Part shown: positions 1-8,100 of the stretch, in pieces | Numbering within the stretch: position 1 is the stretch's first letter | How the letters are laid out: every line of letters begins with the position of its first letter | Assembly: GCA_947456845.1 (NCBI GenBank) | Contig: CANGUJ010000128.1 | Span: 1 to 9,276, forward strand | Length of the DNA stretch: 9,276 nt | DNA from: Burkholderiales bacterium | Lineage (GTDB): Bacteria > Pseudomonadota > Gammaproteobacteria > Burkholderiales > JAEUOS01 | Reading direction: 5' to 3' | Made by a program: the position numbers and the translations under genes | The notes under the pieces: model-generated | Database searches by the model: none | Seen by the model: the letters and a program-made list of their open reading frames with translations, nothing else | What the model was told of the DNA's origin: nothing

Positions 1-680
1 CGCTGGTGGCGCTCGACCTTGGCATCCGGGAAGCCATCCTCGAAATGGCGCCGCACCTGTCCGGGCGTGTGGCAGAACTGGAGCATCCCGTGCCGCCGGC
101 CGAGTGGAGCGAGGAGATGGCCGGCGACGGTCCGCTACGAGTGGGCTTTCTCGGCATGGCCGGCCCGCCTAAGGGTTTTCCACTTTTTTGCGACGTCGCG
201 CGCAAGTCGGCGGGCCGGCACCTGGAATTCCATGGGATCGGGATCGCAGGCTACTCTGCGGACAACGCGCCCGATATAGGCGCGCTAGCGAGTTTGCCGG
301 CTGCCGAGGGGCTCCCGCGCCCGGAGTACCTAAGGAGATTGCGAACCATGGACCTGATTTGCCTCCCGCTTCACGGGCGCACCTATGACTTCGTCGCCAG
401 TGGCTCCATATGCGACGCCATCACTGCCTTGAAGCCGGTCGTTTCCTTCCGCACCCGAACCCTGGCCGCCATGCATGAAAAATACGGCCCGATCGGGATG
501 CTTGCCGATAGCGAGGAGGCGATGGTCGGGTTCTTCCAAGGGCTCACGCGCGCCGGCTTCGCGAAAACCCATGCGGATTGGGTTGCGAATCTCGTCCGGA
601 TTCGCGCGGCGCGCGCGCCTGAGGCATTGGGCGCGGCCTATGCGGAAATGACTTTCCGTGCCTCGCCGCAAGTCTCGTAG
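1..680 (+). CDS. Glycosyltransferase, C-terminal part (5' end outside window)
   Basis: The reading frame is open to the left edge (codons from position 3 read Leu, then GTG), so the true start is upstream and about 225 C-terminal residues are visible, ending at TAG 678-680. Counting from the GTG at 6, residues 44-66 (LRVGFLGMAGPPKGF and following) look like the first beta strand and phosphate-loop region of the C-terminal Rossmann domain of a GT-B glycosyltransferase. Residues 114-148 (MDLICLPLHGRTYDFVASGS, then DAITALKPVV) match the usual donor-binding stretch, in which a Ser/Gly-rich turn is followed by a helix and a xKPVV strand. The canonical E-x7-E glutamates of GT4 enzymes are not obvious. 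The likely role is cytoplasmic transfer of a sugar from an activated donor to the growing EPS repeat unit. The neighbouring methyltransferase and second glycosyltransferase support this. The acceptor and sugar cannot be told. Confidence is good for a GT-B fold and low for the exact family. Confidence 0.7.
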   Translation, partial: LVALDLGIREAILEMAPHLSGRVAELEHPVPPAEWSEEMAGDGPLRVGFLGMAGPPKGFPLFCDVARKSAGRHLEFHGIGIAGYSADNAPDIGALASLPAAEGLPRPEYLRRLRTMDLICLPLHGRTYDFVASGSICDAITALKPVVSFRTRTLAAMHEKYGPIGMLADSEEAMVGFFQGLTRAGFAKTHADWVANLVRIRAARAPEALGAAYAEMTFRASPQVS

Positions 681-820
681 GCGACGGTCCTGCGGTAGCG
701 TGCATCGAGGGCCGCGCGGCAGCGCTCACGCTTCTCATCCATGCAGCCGCTTCTCCGCCCGCATGCGATGATCATGGCTGGGCCATGGGTCCATTGACTC
801 AAGCGAAAGAGCGCCTCGAC
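681..820 (+). other. Intergenic spacer before the methyltransferase
   Basis: About 140 bp between the first glycosyltransferase stop and the preferred methyltransferase start. I see no convincing sigma-70 boxes, hairpin terminator, small gene or repeat. The only notable element is the ribosome binding site at its right end. The rest is GC-rich sequence with scattered palindromic hexamers such as TGATCA. Confidence 0.4.
805..811 (+). promoter_or_regulatory. Ribosome binding site deciding the methyltransferase start
   Basis: GAAAGAG lies 9 nt upstream of ATG 821. No comparable purine-rich stretch precedes the alternative ATG at 785 (GCATGCGATGATCATGG region), so this site favours the shorter protein. 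Confidence 0.5.
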
Positions 821-1609
821 ATGGATCCGAACAAAGCGGCAAGGCTGGTGGAACAGGCGAACACCGTGCACGGCTGGTTTTCGCGCGAGGCGGCCATGCT
901 CTTTGCGCTGCTCGACGAGGTGCAGCAGGAGAACGCGGTCACCGGACCGTTGTTCGAGATCGGCGTGCATCACGGCAAGAGCGCCTGCCTGATCGGCGCC
1001 ATGGCGGCGCCGGGACGGGAGCATCTGGGTGTGTGCGACGTGTTCGGCGGGCAGGAATCCAACGCCTCCGGATCGGGATCCGGGGATCGCGACGTGTTCG
1101 AGCGCAACATGCGCAGGCTGGTTCCCGGCACTTTGGATGTGCGTGTGTTCGGGAAACTTTCCTCGGCCCTCAGGGCCGGCGAGATCGGCACGGGCTACCG
1201 CTGGTTCCACATCGACGGTGGGCACAATCCGAACGAGGCCCTGGGCGACCTGCGCCTCGCGGCAGAAGTGCTGGGCGAGACCGGGCTCATCGTCGTCGAC
1301 GATCCGTTTCGTCCCGAGTGGCCCGGTGTGACCGAGGCGCTGATCCGCTTTCTGGACCAGGACACGCGTTTTGCCCCGGTCGTGGTGGGGTTCAACAAGC
1401 TGGTGCTGGCGCACCGGCTGCATTCGGCGCTTTATTGCGCGGCGATCGACGATAGGGCGCGGCGTGCGGCCTATGGAATCGGGCCGCCTTGGCTGCTGAA
1501 GGAATTGCCCTTCCTGCGCGACTCGCTGCGCATCCTTTACCTGCCGTCCCACTATCGCCCTCCCCCCGACGGACTGCTGGCACGAATCGCGAAGGTGTTC
1601 AGGCCTTGA
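821..1609 (+). CDS. Class I SAM-dependent methyltransferase (Methyltransf_24-like)
   Basis: Encodes 262 residues from ATG 821. The SAM-binding glycine motif is FEIGVHHGKSA at residues 45-55, an acidic residue ends the next strand in VCDVFGG (71-77), WFHIDGGHN lies at 128-136, and GLIVVDDPF (155-163) forms the later strand. The HIDGGH plus VVDDPF pair is characteristic of Methyltransf_24-type enzymes, several of which act on sugars or small molecules and use a metal. An in-frame ATG at 785 would add 12 residues, but it has no Shine-Dalgarno sequence, whereas GAAAGAG at 805-811 sits 9 nt before ATG 821, so 821 is preferred. The gene lies between two glycosyltransferase genes on the same strand, so a role in O-methylating a sugar of the EPS repeat unit is a reasonable inference. 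The substrate is unknown, and a metabolic methyltransferase cannot be excluded. Confidence 0.85.
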   Translation: MDPNKAARLVEQANTVHGWFSREAAMLFALLDEVQQENAVTGPLFEIGVHHGKSACLIGAMAAPGREHLGVCDVFGGQESNASGSGSGDRDVFERNMRRLVPGTLDVRVFGKLSSALRAGEIGTGYRWFHIDGGHNPNEALGDLRLAAEVLGETGLIVVDDPFRPEWPGVTEALIRFLDQDTRFAPVVVGFNKLVLAHRLHSALYCAAIDDRARRAAYGIGPPWLLKELPFLRDSLRILYLPSHYRPPPDGLLARIAKVFRP

Positions 1610-1659
1610 AAAGACCAATATCCAGAGGCGCCCGCCTGCCATAGCTCGCCGCGCGCTCC

Positions 1660-2754
1660 ATGCCTCCCAACCCCGCTTTTGACAACGCCGTCGCGCCCGC
1701 GTTCGTCGCGGCGTCGCCGCAGCGCTTGCTGCTGCCTAGCTCGATGGATTCGCGCAACCTCTACTGCCGGGAGCTCGGGCGCGCCTACGCTGCTCTCGGC
1801 CACACGGTGGTTTTCGGCGCGGATAACCTGGCCGAGGCGGGCATGTCTTTCGACTTCGTGCATCTGCAGTGGCCGGAGGAGCACTATCGCTGGCGTGGCC
1901 AGGGTGCGTTTGAGGCGCGAGGCGTGCGTTTCGTCGCCGACCTCGATCGCGTCAAGGCCGCTGGGGCCCGCTTGATCTGGACGGTGCATAACCTGGCGCC
2001 CCACGAGAATGTCGAAGACGCCCTCGACCGGCGGATCTATCAGGCGGTCATCGACCGAGCCGATCTGATCGTGCATCACTGCGATGCGTCGGTGGCGGCG
2101 CTGGGCGCGCTGTACCGCGTCGGTGCCGGGGTGCGGCATGTTGTCGTGCCGCACGGGAACTATTTCGCCTATCCGCGCGGTATCGCAAAGGCGGAAGCGC
2201 GGCACCGGCTCGGGCTACCTGACGATGCGTTCGTGATGCTCGCCTTCGGCAGGGTGCGCGCGTACAAGGGGCTCGACCTCCTGCTGCGCGCCTTCGCTCT
2301 CGCCCGCGTGCCGCGCAAGCGCCTGCTGATCGCCGGCGTCTACCGGCCGGCAGGCGGATGGTCGGACCGGGTGCGCATGGCATGGGTCCAGTATTTCAAG
2401 CCCGGTGTGCGGGCTTTCCTGCACGAAGTGCCGGACGAGGATGTCCAGGTCCATCTGGCAGCGTCCGACGTGGTGGTCCTGTCGCACCGCGCGGTGCTTA
2501 ACTCGGGGGTCGCGGTCCTCGGCATGAGCTTTGGCAAGCCGGTCATCGGGCCGCGCGCTGGCTGCCTGCCGGCCGTCATCGCGGGCGACTACAACGTGTT
2601 GTACGAACCGGGCGACCCGCTGGCGCTGGCGATGGCGATGGAGCGGTCCTCCCGCATCGACCCTGCAGGGGCGGAGGCGGCGAACATGGCGGCGGCAGCG
2701 CGGTGGGACTGGCGCGACATCGCGCAACAGGTGATGGCGGCTGCGACGCGCTGA
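1660..2754 (+). CDS. GT4-fold glycosyltransferase (GT-B), EPS biosynthesis
   Basis: Encodes 364 residues, the usual length for a GT-B glycosyltransferase. The N-terminal domain starts with strand LLLPSSMDSRNLYCREL (23-39), followed by DFVHLQWPEEHYRW (65-78) and IWTVHNLAPHE (106-116), the acceptor-side TVHN motif common in GT4 enzymes. The C-terminal domain contains FGRVRAYKGLDLLLRAFA (196-213), RLLIAGVYRP (221-230), an ASDVVVLSHR strand (268-277) and LNSGVAVLGMSFGKPVIGP (280-298). In the last stretch the first glutamate of the canonical E-x7-E motif is absent and SG-VAVLGMSFGKPVI stands in its place. The variant resembles a GT4 subgroup with an LxSG donor loop, so it need not mean loss of activity. 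It probably acts at the cytoplasmic face of the inner membrane on a lipid-linked acceptor. Start ATG 1660 has no strong ribosome binding site. The next Met (residue 29) lies inside the first strand, so a later start would damage the fold. The gap from the methyltransferase is 50 nt, consistent with co-transcription. Confidence 0.88.
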   Translation: MPPNPAFDNAVAPAFVAASPQRLLLPSSMDSRNLYCRELGRAYAALGHTVVFGADNLAEAGMSFDFVHLQWPEEHYRWRGQGAFEARGVRFVADLDRVKAAGARLIWTVHNLAPHENVEDALDRRIYQAVIDRADLIVHHCDASVAALGALYRVGAGVRHVVVPHGNYFAYPRGIAKAEARHRLGLPDDAFVMLAFGRVRAYKGLDLLLRAFALARVPRKRLLIAGVYRPAGGWSDRVRMAWVQYFKPGVRAFLHEVPDEDVQVHLAASDVVVLSHRAVLNSGVAVLGMSFGKPVIGPRAGCLPAVIAGDYNVLYEPGDPLALAMAMERSSRIDPAGAEAANMAAAARWDWRDIAQQVMAAATR

Positions 2755-2836
2755 GCGGGGTGGCTGGTCGCACGTACGGCATCCGGCCGCATGCCTGTTG
2801 AGCGCGGACCCGATTCCCGCGCGGGTGTCGCGAGCC
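2755..2836. other. Convergent gap between the two gene blocks
   Basis: 82 bp separate the TGA of the + strand glycosyltransferase and the TAA of the - strand GT2 gene. A bidirectional terminator is expected here, but there is no stem-loop followed by a T run. The only symmetric element I see is the 10-bp self-complementary CCCGCGCGGG at 2816-2825, which has no loop or U-tract. Termination may be Rho-dependent. Confidence 0.4.
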
Positions 2837-3886
2837 TTACGCATTCCCGGTGCCGCCACCCGAACCACCCGAGCGCGCACGCTGTTGGCGGGCCTGGTGG
2901 ATCATGCCGCGGGTGAAGTGGTATTCGCGCATCGCGGCGAACCAGTCCCTGCGCCGGTTGCGCAGCCGGAACACCAGCGCACGCAGCCGGCTGCGGATGG
3001 CGACGCCGTACATCCAGCGCTCTACGGCGAAAACGGTCGCCACGCCGGTGGCGCCGCGCTTCTCAGAGGCATAGACGGCGCGGCCATGCCGGAAGAAGCG
3101 CTGCAGAATCCAGTCCGCCTCGAGCTGCTGCTCGCGGATGATGTGCTCGACCCTCGCTTGCGCGCAAAACCAGGCCTTGATCCCGGCCCGCGCCAGGCGC
3201 TGGGTGAATTCGGTCTCGGAACCCATCCTGTACAGCCGGCTGCCGTCGGGGCCCACATCCGCGCAGAAGCGCGCGCCCTGGTCGAATATCGAGCGGCGCA
3301 CCGCCATGTTGGGGCCCCACACGCGGCCGTTGCCGACCTCGCCGTCGCGCAGCGCCGGGTCGGTGATCGCGTAGACCATGCCGAGCGGCACGTCGGCAAG
3401 CAGCCAGGCGTCGGGCGGGCGTGGCCAGCGGGGCAGGATCGCGCCGCCGAACAGGCCGTATTCCGGGTGCGCGCGCGCAGCCTCATCGAACGCGCACAGC
3501 CAGCGGCGGTCCGGAATCACGTCGTCGTCGGTGAAGACGAAGAGGGTGCCGCGTGCGTGCGTGATGGCTTCATTGAGCGCCCGGTTCTTGCCGCGCCGCG
3601 CCACGTTCAGCACCGTGATGGGCAGCCTTTCTGCGAAGGAGCGCATGATCGTGCCGGTCCGGTCGGTGCTGCCGTTATCGACCGCGATCAGGTGCCATCC
3701 CCCCAGCGGCGCGTCGAGTTCGCAGCAGGCTGCGAGGAGGCGCCCCACGGTTGCTTCACCGTTGAAGCTCGAGAAGATTACCGTCAGCATCGGGGGGGGC
3801 GTGATTGTCGGCATCGCGGCCCCGGGCAGGGTGCGTGGCCGGGCCGAGAGCCATGCCCTGGCGCGGGAGCCGCCGCCGGCGGACAC
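2837..3886 (-). CDS. GT2 family glycosyltransferase
   Basis: Encodes up to 349 residues with a GT-A (GT2) fold. Counting from GTG 3886, the first strand is LTVIFSSFNG (34-43), then VDNGSTDRT (69-77), GKNRALNEAI (99-108) and the metal-binding DxD region FTDDDV (118-123). GPNMAVRR (191-198) and GSETEFTQR (222-230, the acidic acceptor-side motif) follow. There is no transmembrane segment, so it should act on nucleotide sugars at the cytoplasmic face of the membrane as a single-addition transferase, not a processive synthase. The start is uncertain. GTG 3886 has a good Shine-Dalgarno sequence (TAGGGA, 7 nt away), but the extra N-terminal 24 residues are low-complexity and Arg/Ala/Gly-rich. ATG 3814 and ATG 3790 also fit the domain. 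It is the last gene of the - strand operon, 43 nt after the decarboxylase. The Gly-rich tail (GGSGGGTG) is unusual. Confidence 0.9.
   Translation of the reverse strand: MSAGGGSRARAWLSARPRTLPGAAMPTITPPPMLTVIFSSFNGEATVGRLLAACCELDAPLGGWHLIAVDNGSTDRTGTIMRSFAERLPITVLNVARRGKNRALNEAITHARGTLFVFTDDDVIPDRRWLCAFDEAARAHPEYGLFGGAILPRWPRPPDAWLLADVPLGMVYAITDPALRDGEVGNGRVWGPNMAVRRSIFDQGARFCADVGPDGSRLYRMGSETEFTQRLARAGIKAWFCAQARVEHIIREQQLEADWILQRFFRHGRAVYASEKRGATGVATVFAVERWMYGVAIRSRLRALVFRLRNRRRDWFAAMREYHFTRGMIHQARQQRARSGGSGGGTGNA
3792..3799 (-). repeat. C8 homopolymer tract at the 5' end of the GT2 gene
   Basis: Eight consecutive G on the + strand (C8 in the sense of the gene) encode the Pro-Pro-Pro at about residues 30-32. 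The tract lies downstream of candidate starts GTG 3886 and ATG 3814 and 1 nt upstream of candidate start ATG 3790. A one-base slip would frameshift translation from the two upstream starts but not from ATG 3790. Confidence 0.9.
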
Positions 3887-3893
3887 CGGTTTT

Positions 3894-3898
3894 CCCTA
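3894..3898 (-). promoter_or_regulatory. Ribosome binding site of the GT2 gene (favours GTG start)
   Basis: On the - strand the sequence reads GGTAGGGAAAACCG directly before GTG 3886, which puts AGGG about 7 nt from the start codon. The alternatives ATG 3814 (preceded by CCGGGGCCGCG) and ATG 3790 (preceded by a C8 run) have poorer sites. Confidence 0.4.
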
Positions 3899-3929
3899 CC
3901 CGGCTGCATGCGTCCCGAAGGCGGCGCCA

Positions 3930-5168
3930 TCAGACCAGGAGTTCGACAGCCGGCGGATGCCCGAGAAACGCCTGCGGGCTGGCGCTGGCGCCATAAGCGC
4001 CGGATTGATATACGACCAGCAAGTCACCCGGCTGCGCCTCCGGCAGGATGACGTTGTCGCCGAGGATATCCAGCGGCGTGCATAGCGGGCCCACTACCGT
4101 GACCGGCGTCGCAGCCGGCGGCGCATCCATCCGGTTGCCGATGGCGAGCGGATAGTTCTTGCGCAGCACCTGCCCGAAGTTGCCGCTCGCGGCCAGGTGG
4201 TGGTTGAGTCCGCCTTCGGTTATGAGGAACACGCGGCCCCGGGAAACCTTGCGGTCGAGGATGCGGGTCACGTACAGGCCGGCTTCACCCACCAGGTAAC
4301 GCCCGAGTTCGAGAATCAGCTTGACATCGCCGAACCGCTGCTGCGCGTCAGGGGCGATGTCCCTCAAGGCCGCAACGATCGGGCCGAGGTCGAGCCTTCT
4401 CTCGCCGGGAAAATAGGGGATGCCGAAGCCGCCGCCCAGATTGATGCTGGCAATGCGGGCGGGCGCGAGGTTGGCCAGCCGGCACACCAGGGCGAAGGAT
4501 GCGCGCAGGTATTGTGCGATGGCTTCGGCGCGCAGGTTCTGCGAGCCGGCATACACATGGAAACCTTCAAAGGCGAGTCCGTCCTTATTGAGGGAAGGCA
4601 GCAACGCCGCCACCTGTTCTTCGTCGATGCCGAAGGCACTGGGGCCACCGCCCATTTTCATGCCGGCGTTTCTGAGTTCGAAGGCCGGGTTGACGCGGAC
4701 GGCCAGGCGCGCGGGTTTGCCCACGGCCCGACCCGCCTCGGCCAGAAGCCGGATGTCGCGCTCCGACTCGGCGTTGACGAGAACGCCGGCGGCGACAGCC
4801 TGTCGCACCTCTTGGTCGCGTTTTCCGGGGCCGGCAAAGCCGATGTTTGCCGCAGCCATGCCGGCGTCCAGAGCCATTTCCAGTTCACCGGCGGAGGCGA
4901 CATCGAATCCATTTACCCGCGAGGCCATGAGCTTGAGCAGCGCCGGCATCGGGTTGGCCTTGACGGCGTAATGAAGATGCACGCCGGCGGGCAGGACAGC
5001 AAGCACATCGGCTATGCGTTGCGCGATCTGCGCGCTGTCGTATACATAGAACGGTCCGCCGCCGGCCCGCCGCGCGAGCTCGGTCACGGCGATGCCGCCA
5101 ACGCGGATTTCCCCGTGGCTCGTCGGGAAATGCGTCATGGGTGCGTGCGCCGGCTTGGAAATGGTCAT
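3930..5168 (-). CDS. Pyridoxal-dependent decarboxylase, exosortase A system-associated (LysA-like)
   Basis: Encodes 412 residues of the fold-III (alanine racemase-like) PLP decarboxylase family related to diaminopimelate and ornithine decarboxylases. The PLP lysine is K70 in HYAVKANP. Histidine H204 is in FHVYAGSQ, the phosphate-binding glycine loop is NLGGGFG (243-249), E287-G-R is in ELGRYLVG, the catalytic cysteine C363 is in GPLCTPLDIL, and the C-terminal aromatic motif is GAYGASASP (390-398). The sequence style matches the subfamily found next to the exosortase A-associated acyl-CoA ligase, not housekeeping LysA. That subfamily assignment is from memory and untested. The inferred role is decarboxylation of an amino acid or carrier-bound aminoacyl group used in EPS or cell-surface modification; the true substrate is unknown. 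ATG 5168 is chosen because it overlaps the upstream TGA as ATGA and has AAGGT 9 nt upstream. A later Met (residue 11, 5138) has no such site. Confidence 0.93.
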   Translation of the reverse strand: MTISKPAHAPMTHFPTSHGEIRVGGIAVTELARRAGGGPFYVYDSAQIAQRIADVLAVLPAGVHLHYAVKANPMPALLKLMASRVNGFDVASAGELEMALDAGMAAANIGFAGPGKRDQEVRQAVAAGVLVNAESERDIRLLAEAGRAVGKPARLAVRVNPAFELRNAGMKMGGGPSAFGIDEEQVAALLPSLNKDGLAFEGFHVYAGSQNLRAEAIAQYLRASFALVCRLANLAPARIASINLGGGFGIPYFPGERRLDLGPIVAALRDIAPDAQQRFGDVKLILELGRYLVGEAGLYVTRILDRKVSRGRVFLITEGGLNHHLAASGNFGQVLRKNYPLAIGNRMDAPPAATPVTVVGPLCTPLDILGDNVILPEAQPGDLLVVYQSGAYGASASPQAFLGHPPAVELLV

Positions 5169-8100
5169 CGGGCGATACCTTGCCGCTGCGCATCGCACGC
5201 CAGCAGGGTCAGGAAAAGAAAAAGCATCAGGAAGCGCGGAGTATCCACCAGACTATCAATCAGCCCGATGACCAGAAATCCGCACAAGGCGGCAAATAGC
5301 GCGCCTGCAAACAAGTCTCCCCGAAGCAAGGCGGCGCCGCTCCTCCGCAGGGCGAGCGAGACCAGCCATCCGAAACCGGCCAGCCCGAGCCAGCCCAGGT
5401 CGAAAAGGATCGCCAGGGGCATGTTCTTCACATGCCAGCTCAGGTGCGCGTCGTTGCTGAAGAACCAGTGGTCGAGTCCGCGCGCGAAATTGCCGTTTGC
5501 GATGAGGTTCCTATCGTCCGCGCCGGTAAGCACGAGGTTGGTGACATCGATGGCCGCTTTACCCGCCGGCGCGTGGACGGAGAACTTGATCGGCCATGTC
5601 TGTATGGCCGGGTTGGGCGGGAACTCGATCTGCAGTGCCTGCCATGCGCCCGGCGCGGCGTCGATCCTGCGCGAGCGGCTGGCGCAATCGGATGACGCAT
5701 ACTGCCATTTGCGACAGATCGAAACGGTGATTTCGGCGTCTGCGACGGGCGCACGCACGCGCGCCGTCAGCCGATGCGAGGCGCGCGGATCGATGGAAAC
5801 CAACTGGTCGATGTACATGTCCTGCCCGGCGCCGAGCCGCAGGAAGGCATCGGTATGTTCGCGCTGGATGCCATAGGTCACGGCGCGATTCTGCTCGGCG
5901 CTGCGCCAGTAGTGGATGTCGGGATAGCGGCCGAGACCGGCGCCGAACAGCGTTGCGCCCAGGCCGGTAGGCATGATTCCGAGAGCATCGCTCCAGTGCG
6001 CCTCGCGGGTCTCGAGATCCTTCGGTGCGCCCGCGAAGCGCTGCTGGGCGTGCGGCGAAAGGGCAATCGGCAGGGCGACCGCGCATACGGCAGCCACCAG
6101 CAGAAGCGCGCCGGGTATCGCCAGGCGTTGCCGGCTGCGCGCCGGCACGATCATGGCCGCGCCGATGGCCAGCACCAGGCCGTAGGCGGCGTATCCGCCG
6201 CGCGAGAAGGTGACCATCAGCGCGAATGCGCCGGCCAGCAGGCAGGCAAGGAGGCCGGCGCGAAGCACGGCGCCGGATGCCCGGTAAATGCAGAAAAGCA
6301 GGAACGGCGTTGTCAGCACGATGAAGCATTCCACGTAGGCGCCGCCGGTGTGCATCTGCGAAAACGGTCCGGTGACCCGGTAATCGCCGGAAAAATCGAA
6401 CAGGGCGGTAAATGCGATGCGTTCGAGGATGATCCAGCCCGCAGTCCAGGCCAGTCCCGCGATCAGACCCCAGGCCAGCGGGGCAGTCGGGGCGCCGTGG
6501 CAGGCGCAGGCACGACGCCATAGCTGCCACAACAGGGCGGCGAACAGCGCCCCCTTGGCGATACGCAGGCCCGCAAACGGGCTCATATAGTTGTTGAACG
6601 CATTGGCGTCCGGCATCTGCAGGGGCCACAGCCCGCGCAGGGTGCCGATCATGTAGGCCGCGGCGAGCAGGAGCACCGGCACCGTCAGGAACGGGTCGCG
6701 ATACGCAGGGCGCGGCGCGGGCAGGCGCGCCAGACCGATCGCCAGGCCGATGGCCAGCAGCGCGTCATGCTCATCAAGGAAGAAGCGCCCGCTCCAGTGC
6801 GCCAGGTCGAGCATGGGTACCGCCGCCAACGCGATTCCGAAGAACCAGGATGGCCGAACCCAGACGAGGGTGGCGAAGCCCGCGTAGAAAAGGCCCAGCA
6901 GCCCGGGCCGGGTTGGGAAGCCTGTCAACCAGGCGGCCACGGCTGCGCCCACCACCGCGAGCAGCGCCTTGTGCGCGACCGGCATGTCCGCGAAAGTGAC
7001 CAGCGCCGCGGCTGCTCTGGGCGACGCTTGCGCGTCAACAGCGGGGGGGGCGGCTGCTTGAGGGGCGGTGCCGATATCGGCTGCGGCGTGCACGGGCCCG
7101 CCGACGGGTGGCCTGACCGCTGCACCGACGCGCTTCATCAGCTGCGCGACCACCCAGGCCGCGGTTGCGGCCACCAGCAGGTTGGTCGGGTCGGGCCGCA
7201 GCGCGGGTAGCGTCGCCTTGGCGGCTTCAACGCCGAATGCGAGCAGGGCGGCGATGGCCAGAGATGTTCCGGGTTCCCGCTTCCAGGCCCAGCAGAAAAC
7301 GCCCACCGGTGCGTACATGAGCGATATGCCCAACAGGCTATTGAGGGCTTTCGCCTCGCTGGTGAAGTAGTGATAGTAAAACGGCATGTAGCGTAAATCC
7401 GCCACGACGGCGGGCACATTCGCGATATCCCAGCCGCCGCGCATGAGTCCGCTGGCTGCGGCCAGGGCGGCGATATAGGCCGGCAGCAGCACCGGGGATA
7501 GGCGGCTTACCAGGGCGGCGATCACCGACGGGCCAAGGCCCGCGCGGGCCTCCCACGCCATGGCCGCCAGTCCGAAGGCCGCCGCGCGGGTGAGGACCGA
7601 TACCCCCTGGCTGTAGCCGCTGGCGACGAAGAACTGCAGCGTCTCCATCAGCGCGCCCAACAGCGCTCCACAGAGGAGGGCATAGCCGAAGGAGTAGCGG
7701 CGCCTGCCGGCATGCAGGCGCGCCACCAGAAGGCCCACCGGAAACGCCAGGAGCGTCTCCACCGCGGGCGAAACAAGAACGGTGCGCATCCAGCCGTCCG
7801 CGGTCAGTTCAGCGGCGAACCCCCAGCCTGCCCGTCCGGAGGCAAGCTTGTCGGCGATCTCCTGGCCGGACAAGAGAAAATCATACGGAAACAGGCCCAG
7901 CAACACGAACGCAAGCGCATAAGCCTCCAGCAGGTGCGGCGCGAGCGCGCCGGACTTGTCACGGATGGTCGCGAGTACGCGGCTGACCCGGTGCATCCAG
8001 AGCGTCGCGATCAGGATGCCTGCCGCGGCGCCGAGGGCTTCGGCGAGCAGGTCGTTGAGCGAGACGGTACGCGGCGGAAAGAACAGCTGGGAGAACTCCA

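Noticed and set aside
785..820. Upstream ATG 785 as the methyltransferase start
   Set aside because: It lacks a ribosome binding site, whereas ATG 821 has GAAAGAG 9 nt before it. It remains possible because the 12 extra codons are in frame.
638..1642. 334-codon - strand open frame opposite the methyltransferase
   Set aside because: It is a shadow of the methyltransferase gene, whose SAM-binding motifs are clear. The antisense translation is low-complexity.
2816..2825. CCCGCGCGGG as a bidirectional terminator in the convergent gap
   Set aside because: It has no loop and no T-run on either side, so it does not meet the criteria for an intrinsic terminator.
2798..4051. 417-codon + strand open frame opposite the GT2 gene
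   Set aside because: The protein is Arg/Ala/His-rich with no motif, while the opposite strand encodes a complete GT2 enzyme.
4197..5876. 559-codon open frame on the + strand opposite the decarboxylase and the fusion protein
   Set aside because: It runs antisense across two well-supported genes with intact motifs, crosses their junction, and its translation shows no recognisable fold. Long antisense frames are common in GC-rich DNA.
5559..6629. 356-codon - strand frame overlapping the ligase-like part of the fusion gene
   Set aside because: Same-strand alternative frame, extremely Arg-rich, with no membrane segments or motifs; the overlapping long frame has a continuous membrane-protein pattern.
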